The position numbers were made by a program, and so were the translations under genes. Positions 37,274 through 45,687 of a DNA stretch of 64,000 bases are shown one piece after another. Origin of the DNA: SUG2458 sp963651465 (GTDB taxonomy: Bacteria; Bacillota_I; Bacilli_A; RFN20; CAG-826). Where the stretch lies: the NCBI GenBank assembly GCA_963651465.1, contig CAVJPS010000009.1:1-64000 (forward strand), in the 5' to 3' direction. Every line of letters starts with the position of its first letter. Within the stretch, counting starts at the first letter, position 1. Under the pieces are notes generated by a model, which saw nothing but the letters and a program-made list of their open reading frames with translations, had not been told where the DNA came from and ran no database searches.

Positions 37274-37309
37274 AAAGGAATAATTTTTTATGAATTATTC
37301 CTTTTTTTG
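37274..37309 (+). terminator. Terminator of thrS
   Basis: AAAGGAATAATT and AATTATTCCTTT form a 12-bp stem, followed by a T-run. Confidence 0.85.
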
Positions 37310-37469
37310 TTATTATTTTATAAGAATATTATAAGAATTATTGCTATTTCCAAATTTGTTTTTATTTAACCACATAATATGTATTATTCTTGTAAACATA
37401 TTAATAGTGTAACTAATATTTATAGAACATATTACCTCGAGAAAAAATAATATTTTTTTCTATAAAATG

Positions 37470-37498
37470 TTGACAATACTTATATAAATTGATATTAT
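37470..37498 (+). promoter_or_regulatory. Promoter of the infC operon
   Basis: A perfect TTGACA (37470-37475) and TATTAT (37493-37498) with a 17-bp spacer lie about 150 bp before infC. Confidence 0.85.
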
Positions 37499-37504
37499 AC
37501 TTAT

Positions 37505-37625
37505 GCAAATCAAATACGTGGAAAGTAGAGGCGCTCACTTCTCACCTGATCTATTACGTAGATAGGTTCGATGCTACTAAAGAATATTTAGTTTTTTAAC
37601 GGGCGCATCATGCGACCGTTTTTCT
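37505..37625 (+). promoter_or_regulatory. infC-rpmI-rplT leader with attenuator
   Basis: The transcribed leader forms a hairpin around ACCTGATCTA / TAGATAGGT and ends in a terminator (37598-37623): AACGG/CCGTT and CGCAT/ATGCG stacked with one internal mismatch, then a T-run. In Bacillus, ribosomal protein L20 binds the equivalent leader and causes premature termination; the same autoregulation is inferred. Confidence 0.75.
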
Positions 37626-37645
37626 TTGCAAAAGGAGGTATTCTT

Positions 37646-38242
37646 ATTAACAAGTATTATAAACCTAGTACACCAAAACCATCAGCATCTAGACCAACAG
37701 TTAGTGGTGGTCCAAGATTACCTGATAAAAACAATGGTGATTTAGTAAACGAAGCAATTCGTTTCCCAGAAGTTCTAGTTATTGGCCCTAATGGTGAATC
37801 ATTAGGTGTTATGAAACGTTTCGATGCTTATAAGAAAGCTGACGAATTCGATTTAGACCTTCTATGTGTTGCTCCAATGGCAAAGCCACCAGTTTGCAAA
37901 ATCTTAGATTACGGCAAATATCGCTTTGAAAACCAAAAGAAAATGCGTGAAGCTAAAAAGAATCAAACAGTTATTGTTGTTAAAGAAATTCAACTTTCAC
38001 CAGTTATTGGTCAACATGACATTGAAACACAAGTTAATCATGCAATTAGATTCTTCAATCAAGGCAATAAAGTTAAAGTTGTCTTAAGATTTAAAGGACG
38101 TCAATTATCACACGTTGAAGTTGGTGAAACAGTTATGAATAAATTCATTGATCTTGTTTCAGAATATTCTGTAGTTGAAAAGAAACCGGTTCTTGATGGC
38201 AAATTATTGACCGCGGTTCTTGCATCAAAAGTTAAAAAATAG
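37646..38242 (+). CDS. infC: Translation initiation factor IF-3, AUU start
   Basis: IF-3 keeps the ribosomal subunits apart and checks initiator tRNA and start codon choice. The C-terminal domain (KEIQLSPVIGQHDIETQ, then VKVVLRFKGRQ) and the N-terminal domain (NEAIRFPEVLVIGPNG) are intact. The start is put at ATT 37646, six bases after the strong site AAAGGAGGT (37631-37639); no ATG, GTG or TTG is suitably placed, and the upstream ATG at 37610 lies in the attenuator hairpin. The product is 199 residues. AUU starts in infC are known from Escherichia coli, where IF-3 represses its own synthesis through this codon. rpmI follows after 12 bp. Confidence 0.93.
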   Translation: MNKYYKPSTPKPSASRPTVSGGPRLPDKNNGDLVNEAIRFPEVLVIGPNGESLGVMKRFDAYKKADEFDLDLLCVAPMAKPPVCKILDYGKYRFENQKKMREAKKNQTVIVVKEIQLSPVIGQHDIETQVNHAIRFFNQGNKVKVVLRFKGRQLSHVEVGETVMNKFIDLVSEYSVVEKKPVLDGKLLTAVLASKVKK

Positions 38243-38254
38243 GAGGATTATCAA

Positions 38255-38449
38255 ATGCCAAAGATGAAAACAAAAAGTGCTTTAGCAAAACGTGTTAAAG
38301 TTACTGGTAAAGGTAAGTTAAAAAGATGGTCAGCATACACATCACACTTATCACACAACAAAACAACAAAACAAAAGAGACACTTAAGAAAAGCTGGTTA
38401 CGTCAATGAAAGCGACGTAAAACGCGTTAAGTACTGTATCGTTAAATAA
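38255..38449 (+). CDS. rpmI: 50S ribosomal protein L35
   Basis: This basic 64-residue protein of the large ribosomal subunit begins MPKMKTKSALAKRVKVTGKG (KMKT-x-SAxKR is the family signature) and contains HLSHNKTTKQKRHLRKA. The start follows AGGAGG. It lies between infC and rplT in the conserved operon. Confidence 0.97.
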   Translation: MPKMKTKSALAKRVKVTGKGKLKRWSAYTSHLSHNKTTKQKRHLRKAGYVNESDVKRVKYCIVK

Positions 38450-38462
38450 GGAGGATTAGAAC

Positions 38463-38819
38463 ATGAGAGTTAAAGGTGGAAGCGTCACAAGACAAAGACG
38501 TAATAAAACATTAAAATTAGCTAAAGGTTACTTCGGTTCTAAACACCGTTTATTCAAAACAGCTAAAGAACAAGTTATGCATTCTTTACAATATGCATAC
38601 AGAGATCGTAGACAAGTCAAATCAGACTTCCGTAAATTATGGATTAAACGTATCAATGCTGCATGTAGAATGTCAGATATTTCTTACTCAACATTCATGC
38701 ACGGTTTAAAACTTGCTAATGTTTCAATTAACAGAAAAATGTTAGCTGAATTAGCAATCAATGATTACCCTGCATTCGAAAGCTTAGTTAAAACAGCTAA
38801 GAAAGCATTAAGTAAGTAA
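38463..38819 (+). CDS. rplT: 50S ribosomal protein L20
   Basis: This 118-residue RNA-binding protein is needed for early 50S assembly. Family motifs are RVKGGSVTRQRRNKTLKLAKGY (shortened here to the region 1-22), YAYRDRRQVKSDFRKLWI, and MLAELAINDYPAFESLV at the end. It starts behind AAGGAGG, 13 bp after rpmI. It is the likely repressor of its own operon through the leader at 37505-37625. A strong terminator follows. Confidence 0.97.
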   Translation: MRVKGGSVTRQRRNKTLKLAKGYFGSKHRLFKTAKEQVMHSLQYAYRDRRQVKSDFRKLWIKRINAACRMSDISYSTFMHGLKLANVSINRKMLAELAINDYPAFESLVKTAKKALSK

Positions 38820-38825
38820 TTTATT

Positions 38826-38849
38826 GTCCTCCTCTGGAGGACTTTTTTT
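38826..38849 (+). terminator. Terminator of infC-rpmI-rplT
   Basis: GTCCTCC and GGAGGAC form a perfect GC-rich 7-bp stem with a 3-base loop, followed by seven Ts. Confidence 0.92.
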
Positions 38850-38854
38850 GTACA

Positions 38855-38887
38855 TAAAAAGGCTGAGTAAACTTAACAACTCAGCCT
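38855..38887 (-). terminator. Terminator of the ezrA-nifZ-thiI operon
   Basis: On the minus strand AGGCTGAGT and ACTCAGCCT form a 9-bp stem followed by Ts, just after the thiI stop. Confidence 0.88.
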
Positions 38888-38894
38888 ATATTTT

Positions 38895-40085
38895 TTATAA
38901 AAAATCTTTTCCTTCTTCGTCGTCATCTTCTTTTACAAACATGACTTCAGTATTAGCAACACATTCATTAATTAAAGTTTCAAAATCAAATTTTTTTTCA
39001 AGTTCGATAACTTCATCTAGTTGTGGTGCTGTTTTAGGATTTTTAGGATCAAAGATTGTACAGCAATCTTCGTAAGGTCTAATCGAAATATCATAAGTTC
39101 CTATTTTTTGTGATATAGCAATAATATCTAATTTATCATAAATTGCTAATGGACGAATAATTGGCATATTAGTAACAGCATTAATTGTTCGAATAGATGC
39201 TAATGTTTGAGATGCAACTTGACCAACTGATTCACCATTACAAATAGCAAGACATTTGCGACGTTTTGCCATACGTTCAGCAATTCGATACATCATACGG
39301 CGCATTAAAGTAATTGCAAAACTTTCATCAACATTTTGATATATCGCTTCTTGTAATTTTGTAAATGGAACAATATGAACTCTAATTGTTGGTTGATATT
39401 TATTTAAGACTTTACATAAATCTTTAATTTTATCAAGTACAGCCATACTTGTATAAGGAGGAGATGCATAATGAATCATCTCAAGAGTTACTCCACGTTT
39501 CATAAGTAAATAACTTGCAACTGGAGAATCAATACCACCAGAAATCATCATCATTGCTTTGCCACCTATACCTAAAGGATAGCCACCACAACCTTCAATT
39601 GTTGTTGTAAACAAATATGTACCATCTTGACGCACTTCAATATTTAGTAATACATCAGGATTGTGAACATCTACTTTCCAGTCACTATTTGCTAAAATGC
39701 GACCAGCCACTTGTCTAGTAATATCTTCACTGTGTATAGGATATAATTTATCAGCGCGTTTAGTCTTAATCTTAAATGTTTTTCCATTCTCTTTAAGCAA
39801 AGATTCAAGAGCTACTTGTTTAATATTTTCAATATCGCTATCAATTTTTAATACAAGCGACATTGAATGAATACCAGAAACATCTTGTAAACGCGTAATA
39901 ACAGCGTTAACATCTGTACCATTTAAAATAATATATGTATGGTCTAAACGAACAACATATTCAAGAGCACTATATTCTTTTAAGGCATGTTTTATGTTTT
40001 TACCTAATTGAAAAACAAAATCTTTTTTATTTTTTCCTTTTGTAGATAATTCGCCATAACGAATCATAATACGATCATAATTCAT
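38895..40085 (-). CDS. thiI: tRNA 4-thiouridine synthase ThiI
   Basis: ThiI adds sulphur to uridine 8 of tRNA and in some species to the thiamin thiazole precursor. The 396-residue protein has an N-terminal ferredoxin-like plus THUMP region (about 1-165) and a PP-loop ATP pyrophosphatase domain with MISGGIDSPVASYLLMKRG. It has no C-terminal rhodanese domain, as in Bacillus. Sulphur is probably delivered by the cysteine desulfurase encoded 4 bp upstream; the two genes form an operon behind ezrA. Confidence 0.95.
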   Translation of the reverse strand: MNYDRIMIRYGELSTKGKNKKDFVFQLGKNIKHALKEYSALEYVVRLDHTYIILNGTDVNAVITRLQDVSGIHSMSLVLKIDSDIENIKQVALESLLKENGKTFKIKTKRADKLYPIHSEDITRQVAGRILANSDWKVDVHNPDVLLNIEVRQDGTYLFTTTIEGCGGYPLGIGGKAMMMISGGIDSPVASYLLMKRGVTLEMIHYASPPYTSMAVLDKIKDLCKVLNKYQPTIRVHIVPFTKLQEAIYQNVDESFAITLMRRMMYRIAERMAKRRKCLAICNGESVGQVASQTLASIRTINAVTNMPIIRPLAIYDKLDIIAISQKIGTYDISIRPYEDCCTIFDPKNPKTAPQLDEVIELEKKFDFETLINECVANTEVMFVKEDDDEEGKDFL

Positions 40086-40089
40086 ATTG

Positions 40090-41232
40090 TTAATCCTTTC
40101 TATTGTTCTTTAAGCCTTTTAATAAAGGTATAAAAGCTTCAAAAAATTTATCAATATCTTCTTTAGTATTGCTATGGTCAAAACTTAATCTAATCATATT
40201 ACTATAAATATTTTTATCTTTACCCATAGCTTCTAATACTAATGAATGAGGTTCTTTTTTAGAGGAACACGCACTAGTAGTAGATACCATTATACCCATA
40301 TTTGATAAAGCTTCAACAATAACACTACTTTTTTTATTAATTAATGAAACATTTAAGACGAAAGGTGAGTTCCCCTTAGTTGAATTAATAACAACATCTT
40401 CTTTTAAAGTTTCAAATTTTTCATAAGCATAGTTCCATAATGATGTTACGTAATCATAATGATTTTTTCTTTGTTCTAAAGCTAACCTAATTGTTTTAGC
40501 AAGTATTACTTCTTTTGGAAAATCATTTGTGCCACTTCTGAAACCGAATTCTTGACCGCCACCATTTAATAATGGTAATAATTCAATGTTTTTCTTTTTA
40601 ATTAATGCTCCAGAGCCTTTTAATCCATGTAACTTATGAGCACTTAATACAAACATATCTATTTTATTATAAGGAATATCAATCTTACCAATAGCTTGTG
40701 TTGTATCACTATGGAAAATAGCTTTTGGATATTCATGGACTATATCAGCTAAAGTTTCAATATCATTAATTGTTCCAACTTCATTATTAACTGCCATTAT
40801 TGATACTAATATAGTATCGTCACGCATTGCTTCTTTTAAAGTATCTGGTAATACATATCCATTACTATCAACAGGTAAAATTGTAAGTTCAAATCCAAAA
40901 TAATCACGTAATTGAATAAATGTATTTAAAACGGATGGATGTTCTACTGCTGAAGTAATTAAATGTTTACCACGATTTTGATACTTAAAAGCAACTCCTT
41001 TTATTGCCATATTATTTGATTCAGTAGAACCACTTGTAAATATAACCTCATTGCTTAAAACACCAAAAAGGCTCGCAATTTGATCACGAGCTTTTTGTAA
41101 TAATCTTGCACTTTGTTGGCCACCTTGATGGATACTTGAAGTATTCATATACATTGTTTTTAAAAGTTCATTATATGATTCAAGTATTTCACTATCTACT
41201 TTTGTTGTAGCCGCATTATCTAAATAAATCAT
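40090..41232 (-). CDS. nifZ: Cysteine desulfurase partner of ThiI (NifZ/IscS-like)
   Basis: This PLP enzyme moves sulphur from cysteine onto its own active-site cysteine and passes it to ThiI. The 380 residues include YLDNAATTKVD at the start, the PLP lysine in SAHKLHGLKGSGAL, and the catalytic cysteine in TTSACSSKKEPHS. The start is ATG 41232 behind AGGTGAT; the GTG three codons earlier lies inside this site. The order ezrA, desulfurase, thiI matches Bacillus, where this paralogue is dedicated to tRNA thiolation. A general IscS role is the alternative. Confidence 0.93.
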   Translation of the reverse strand: MIYLDNAATTKVDSEILESYNELLKTMYMNTSSIHQGGQQSARLLQKARDQIASLFGVLSNEVIFTSGSTESNNMAIKGVAFKYQNRGKHLITSAVEHPSVLNTFIQLRDYFGFELTILPVDSNGYVLPDTLKEAMRDDTILVSIMAVNNEVGTINDIETLADIVHEYPKAIFHSDTTQAIGKIDIPYNKIDMFVLSAHKLHGLKGSGALIKKKNIELLPLLNGGGQEFGFRSGTNDFPKEVILAKTIRLALEQRKNHYDYVTSLWNYAYEKFETLKEDVVINSTKGNSPFVLNVSLINKKSSVIVEALSNMGIMVSTTSACSSKKEPHSLVLEAMGKDKNIYSNMIRLSFDHSNTKEDIDKFFEAFIPLLKGLKNNRKD

Positions 41233-41244
41233 TAAAATCACCTA

Positions 41245-42981
41245 TTAATCTTTTGTTCTTGCTTTTGAAATAACTAATTCAGCATTTTCATTAGCTTTTT
41301 CAAAGTTACCTTTAAAGAAGTCTTCATCACATGATGCCAATAAAGTTTTAAAATTAGTTATAGATGGACGAACACGATTTGCAATAACAATATTCTTTTC
41401 GGCTTTAGAAGCTTGTTCAATATAATTTTTAACTGCTTCGACAAATCCTGTTTTATATGTAATTAATTCTTTTGAATAACGATTAACTGTAGCAACATCA
41501 ATAGGAGTAAGCATTAACATATTATTCAAACGATCTAATATTGAATAAATATGATTTACAGTATCAGCATATTTATCTGATATACTTGTAATATTTAATT
41601 CACGTAATAAATATTCACTATGTTTAACAGCAATATAAGTTTCATTAATTAATTCAAATGACTTATCACAATCAAGTTTTAATGAATCAATATATGTATT
41701 AAATTCATTAATCATATTTTCAATTTCTTTACATTCGCTATCAAGTTCTCTCATTTTACCAACTAAAGTAGAATAAGGTTGTTTTGTTGAACTATGAACA
41801 TAAGTATCAAGTTGACGTTTTGTAACGTCTAAATCATTAATACGAAGTTGGATTTTATCAACGTATCCATCATAAGTTGGAGCAATACGATAATATTTAA
41901 CAATTTCAACTATTTTTTGACGTAATGATATGAATTGCTTTTCAATTGATTGACATTCGTTATATACTTGTTCACAATCAGAATCAACTAATTCAGCAGA
42001 ATCATATTCTTTCTTAAAGTTTTCGCGTAACTCATTTAATTCTTTAATCATTTCATCCAAATATAAACGAGTTTTTTCATATTCGAAATTAGACATATTG
42101 TCAATTAATTCTTTTAATGCATTACGGTAATTGGTTAAATTAGCTGTAACGTGTAAGTGATGAACAGGAATATTGTCTTCTTTCATCTTATTATATTCAT
42201 TTTCAACCTTATTAATTAATTGAGGAATAGTTTCGTTAATATCATCACATAAACCTGGTAATGTTTCTAAACCATTACGTAATTCTTTTATAAGTTCACG
42301 AATAACTTTAACACATTCGCTTGCTTTATCGTAATCAGTATCATCTAAAGCTCTATTAGTATTTTCGATGTTTTCTTCAATATAATCAAAAATACGAAAG
42401 AAAGTATCTGATAAAATTTCAAGTTTAGTTTCGTTACGAACAAACTCATTATGACATTCTTCATATTCTTTGCTAAGTGTTTTTAAATCTTTACGAATAG
42501 TTTCTTCATTTTTAAAATGATCAATCAATGTAGTTGTCAATTTATTAACTTTTTGTTTATACCCATTAAAAATGGTTTTTAAATAATTATTACTTTTTTT
42601 AAATTCTTTATGTGATTCGTATATGTTTTTATGATATTCATTAAGTGCTGTCTTTAAAGCTGGTTCAAGCTTCTTAACAATTATAATGTATTCACCTTTT
42701 AAATCTTGATACAAACTTGCATTGTATAAATTAGTATTTGAAGTAGCGCTTAAACGTTTTAAATAATTGTTACAAATTGTATTTAAATCATTATGTAATT
42801 TCTCAAAATTTTTCACATAAAAGGCATATTTATTTTCGTAATGTAATTTTAAAATCTTGTTTATTAAAACATAGATTAAACCTACTAATAGAAATACGCT
42901 AATAATACAAATTATAACTGTAACTATTTTCATTCCTTTTTCACTCCCTTCAACTACTAAATGAACTAAATTTGACAACAT
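41245..42981 (-). CDS. ezrA: Septation ring formation regulator EzrA
   Basis: EzrA restrains FtsZ-ring assembly away from midcell and helps build the divisome. One N-terminal membrane helix (about residues 18-40) is followed by more than 500 residues of helical, spectrin-like repeats rich in Leu, Glu, Lys and Asn, the family layout. Sequence identity to known EzrA looks low; the assignment rests on architecture, length (578 residues) and position before nifZ-thiI near rpsD. The start is uncertain: ATG 42981 has AAGGTG six bases upstream, but a shorter form beginning MKIVTVII would place the helix right at the N-terminus, as in Bacillus. A TATAAT lies very close upstream. Confidence 0.75.
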   Translation of the reverse strand: MLSNLVHLVVEGSEKGMKIVTVIICIISVFLLVGLIYVLINKILKLHYENKYAFYVKNFEKLHNDLNTICNNYLKRLSATSNTNLYNASLYQDLKGEYIIIVKKLEPALKTALNEYHKNIYESHKEFKKSNNYLKTIFNGYKQKVNKLTTTLIDHFKNEETIRKDLKTLSKEYEECHNEFVRNETKLEILSDTFFRIFDYIEENIENTNRALDDTDYDKASECVKVIRELIKELRNGLETLPGLCDDINETIPQLINKVENEYNKMKEDNIPVHHLHVTANLTNYRNALKELIDNMSNFEYEKTRLYLDEMIKELNELRENFKKEYDSAELVDSDCEQVYNECQSIEKQFISLRQKIVEIVKYYRIAPTYDGYVDKIQLRINDLDVTKRQLDTYVHSSTKQPYSTLVGKMRELDSECKEIENMINEFNTYIDSLKLDCDKSFELINETYIAVKHSEYLLRELNITSISDKYADTVNHIYSILDRLNNMLMLTPIDVATVNRYSKELITYKTGFVEAVKNYIEQASKAEKNIVIANRVRPSITNFKTLLASCDEDFFKGNFEKANENAELVISKARTKD

Positions 42982-43050
42982 ATACATCACCTTTTAATAA
43001 TTATAACATAGCAATTTGTAATATAAAATTATAAAAATAATTTTATGATT

Positions 43051-43080
43051 AAAAAAAGTCCCTTTTTTTCAAAGGGACAT
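43051..43080 (-). terminator. Terminator of the HdeD-like membrane protein gene
   Basis: GTCCCTTT and AAAGGGAC form an 8-bp stem, followed on the minus strand by seven Ts. Confidence 0.85.
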
Positions 43081-43092
43081 ATTTCATAATTT

Positions 43093-43782
43093 TTATTTAC
43101 TTGAATTAGTCGTATTTTTAGATTTAGTAGTTTTATTTTTTACTTCTTTATTTTCTACCATTTCAGTGTTATTTGTTTCTAAGCTTACTTCATTATTTTG
43201 ACTACTTATTTTAGTTTCTACAGCACCAGTTTCTTCATATAATTTTACAGCTTCTTGATAAGCTTTATTTTTTTCTTCAGCTTTTTTTAGTAATAAATCA
43301 TCAATAAATGGTAAACAGCCAGTTGTAACTAACTCAGCAATTAACAACCATACTTGAACAGAAACTTGTTTTTCTGTGGGATAAATTAATAACATAACCG
43401 AAAATACAATAGTAACAACTGATTCTAATAAATCAATAATTGCATAAACGTTTTTTCTCCATAATTGTGCTACTTCTCTAATTTCTTCTGCTTCATGTAA
43501 AATAGCCCATACACCCCAAACCGAATACACAACAATAGAATCTAAATTGACACTAACCAATATAACTCCAAGAAGAATTTCGATTATTCCCCAGAAGAAT
43601 TGACTTTCTAATAAAGGATCAACTTTATTTAGTATATTGAGGACTACTTGTTCAATTCCATACAATAGAATTAATAAACCAACAATATATTTAACATTAC
43701 TAACACATTGAGTATGGAATATAGCTACCAAAATCGCACAAATTGTCAATAAAACAGCTTTAATAATTTTCCAAATTTTCAT
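43093..43782 (-). CDS. DUF308/HdeD-like membrane protein
   Basis: This 229-residue protein has about six membrane helices in residues 5-165 in the paired arrangement typical of the HdeD/DUF308 group, then a charged cytoplasmic tail (residues 168-229) rich in Lys, Glu, Asn and Thr. The function of such proteins in Firmicutes is not established. It starts at ATG 43782 behind a GAGGT-type site and is a single-gene unit with its own terminator, divergent from rpsD. The family assignment is from topology and general resemblance, so it is tentative. Confidence 0.6.
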   Translation of the reverse strand: MKIWKIIKAVLLTICAILVAIFHTQCVSNVKYIVGLLILLYGIEQVVLNILNKVDPLLESQFFWGIIEILLGVILVSVNLDSIVVYSVWGVWAILHEAEEIREVAQLWRKNVYAIIDLLESVVTIVFSVMLLIYPTEKQVSVQVWLLIAELVTTGCLPFIDDLLLKKAEEKNKAYQEAVKLYEETGAVETKISSQNNEVSLETNNTEMVENKEVKNKTTKSKNTTNSSK

Positions 43783-43904
43783 ACATTTAACCTCACATAT
43801 TCATTTTAAATGATTAAATTAAGTATTTAAAGAATTTTCTTTATAATATTTTAACTATTAAGAAATCACTATTACTAAAATTATAATTTTTTATAAAAAA
43901 TTGT

Positions 43905-43933
43905 TTGACTTCACGATACTATATTGATAAAAT
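43905..43933 (+). promoter_or_regulatory. Promoter of rpsD
   Basis: TTGACT (43905-43910) and TAAAAT (43928-43933) are spaced by exactly 17 bp. Confidence 0.85.
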
Positions 43934-43939
43934 AATACT

Positions 43940-44084
43940 GCATGTAATGCAGCATGTAAATACAACTTGTCTGACGTTTAGTAAGAAAAGAAAGTAGCTT
44001 TGCTGAATAGTGAAATCTAAACTAAACACCCGGAGTTAGGGATTTACACCTATTGCTTTATTTGCATAAATAAAGAAAAAGGAG
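43940..44084 (+). promoter_or_regulatory. rpsD leader, probable S4 autoregulatory RNA
   Basis: About 145 transcribed bases lie between the promoter and the ribosome binding site AAAGGAGG. They contain GC-richer segments (CACCCGGAGTTAGGG) and repeated GCATGTAATGCAGCATG-type pairing potential, unlike ordinary intergenic DNA here. Firmicutes rpsD leaders bind S4 to repress their own translation; this is inferred by position, not by a matched structure. No intrinsic terminator is seen before the gene. Confidence 0.5.
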
Positions 44085-44092
44085 GAAAAATT

Positions 44093-44698
44093 ATGTCAAG
44101 ATACACAGGATCAACTTGGAAAGTATCACGTCACTTAGGTTTCTCAATTTTAGAAACTGGTAAAGAATTAGCAAAACGTCCTTATGGACCTGGCCAACAC
44201 GGCAATGACAGAAAGAAAAAGAATTCAGAATACGGCAAACAATTAATCGAAAAACAAAAACTTCGTAAAATGTATGGCGTAAATGAAAGACAATTCCAAC
44301 GTTTATTCTTAATCGCTTCTAACTCAAACGATGTTACAGGTATCGCATTCATGAGAATTCTTGAATCACGTTTAGATAACTTAGTTTATCGTATCGGTTT
44401 TGCAAGAACTCGTGCAGCAGCAAGACAATTAGTAAACCACGGACATATTACTGTTAATGGTAAACGTGTTGATATTGCTTCTTACTTATGTAAACCTGGT
44501 GATGTCATCGCAGTTAAAGAAAACGATAAGAATTTAAAGGTTGTTGCTGAAGCTTTAGAAGTTAAAGCAAACTGTCCATTCGTTACTACTGATGTTGAAA
44601 AGAAATCAGGCGTCTTCGTTCGTGTTCCAGAACGTAGTGAATTAACACCTGAAATCGAAGAATCACAAGTCGTCGAATTCTACAACCGTAAGTTATAA
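44093..44698 (+). CDS. rpsD: 30S ribosomal protein S4
   Basis: S4 starts assembly of the 30S body by binding 16S rRNA. The 201-residue protein has the N-terminal region with YGPGQHGNDRKKKNSEYGKQ and the S4 RNA-binding domain (RLDNLVYRIGFARTRAAARQ, LVNHGHITVNGKRV). The first residues lack the zinc-binding cysteines found in some S4 forms (MSRYTGSTWKVSRHLG). It starts behind AAAGGAGG, has its own promoter and leader, and ends in a strong terminator. Confidence 0.97.
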   Translation: MSRYTGSTWKVSRHLGFSILETGKELAKRPYGPGQHGNDRKKKNSEYGKQLIEKQKLRKMYGVNERQFQRLFLIASNSNDVTGIAFMRILESRLDNLVYRIGFARTRAAARQLVNHGHITVNGKRVDIASYLCKPGDVIAVKENDKNLKVVAEALEVKANCPFVTTDVEKKSGVFVRVPERSELTPEIEESQVVEFYNRKL

Positions 44699-44708
44699 TT
44701 CTTACAAT

Positions 44709-44738
44709 CAAAAGGAGAATTTATTCTCCTTTTTTTTG
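44709..44738 (+). terminator. Terminator of rpsD
   Basis: AAAAGGAGAAT and ATTCTCCTTTT form the stem, followed by further Ts. Confidence 0.9.
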
Positions 44739-44740
44739 TT

Positions 44741-44774
44741 TAAAAAAACTATCTAGATATAATTCTAGATAGTT
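44741..44774 (-). terminator. Terminator of the def-hydrolase-rbsK operon
   Basis: AACTATCTAGA and TCTAGATAGTT form a perfect 11-bp stem, followed on the minus strand by seven Ts. Confidence 0.9.
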
Positions 44775-44798
44775 AAATTATTGAATTAAATTCTTCAA

Positions 44799-45686
44799 TT
44801 ATTTAATTTCATTTTTACGAGGTAAAGACATTAAAGCACCTTTACGTGTAACTGTTATAGATGAGGCCTTAGAAGCAAATTCTAATGCTTTTTTTATTTC
44901 AATATCTTGAGATAATGCCGATACGAAAGCGCCTATAAAAGAGTCTCCAGCTGCAGTTGTATCAATTGCGTCTACTTTAAAAGGCTTAATTTCAAATGAA
45001 TCATTTTTATTGCAATATAAAGAACCTTTTTCTCCTAGTGTAACTATTACATTTTTAACTCCAATATCAACTAATGACTTAGCTTTAGTTAAATAATCAC
45101 CAACAATATTAGGTGTTAATAATTCTAGTTCAGTTTCGTTAGGTACTAAATAATCTACCTTAGATAAAACATCTAGAGGAATAGTAGTTGCAGGTGCTGG
45201 ATTTAAAATAATTATTTTACCTAATTCATAAGCTTTTTTTATAATATACCAAGTAGTTTCTAAATTAATTTCTAACTGTAAAACAATAATATCGTTTTCT
45301 TTTATTAGATCAATATTATGATCAATATCTTCTTTAAGTAATTTATGATTTGAACCTGGAACAATTACAATTTGATTTTGCGCCGATTTTGAATCAACAA
45401 TAATAGTTGCAATACCAGTAGAAATATCGTTTTTCTTAAAAACATATTTAATACCTTCTTTTTTAAAGAAATCCTCAATTGTTTTCCCGTTACTATCGTT
45501 ACCAATTGAACCCCAAAAAGTAACATCAGAATCTAAATAATAAGCAGCAAATGCTTGATTTGCCCCTTTACCACCTATATTAGTTAAAAAAGAATCACCA
45601 ATTACAGTTTCACCAGGTTTAGGCATAATCCCAGTGGATGTTACCATATCAATGCTTGTTGAACCAATTACTAAAATCTTTTTCAT
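44799..45686 (-). CDS. rbsK: Ribokinase
   Basis: This PfkB-family kinase makes ribose 5-phosphate from ribose and ATP. The 295 residues include the substrate motif GGKGANQAFAAYYL near the N-terminus and the catalytic motif DTTAAGDSFIGAFVSAL, whose AAGD form is the one seen in genuine ribokinases. It begins one base after the stop of the nucleoside hydrolase gene, with its ribosome binding site inside that gene. The pairing indicates that ribose freed from nucleosides is phosphorylated directly. No ribose transporter is present here. Confidence 0.93.
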   Translation of the reverse strand: MKKILVIGSTSIDMVTSTGIMPKPGETVIGDSFLTNIGGKGANQAFAAYYLDSDVTFWGSIGNDSNGKTIEDFFKKEGIKYVFKKNDISTGIATIIVDSKSAQNQIVIVPGSNHKLLKEDIDHNIDLIKENDIIVLQLEINLETTWYIIKKAYELGKIIILNPAPATTIPLDVLSKVDYLVPNETELELLTPNIVGDYLTKAKSLVDIGVKNVIVTLGEKGSLYCNKNDSFEIKPFKVDAIDTTAAGDSFIGAFVSALSQDIEIKKALEFASKASSITVTRKGALMSLPRKNEIK

Positions 45687-45687
45687 A

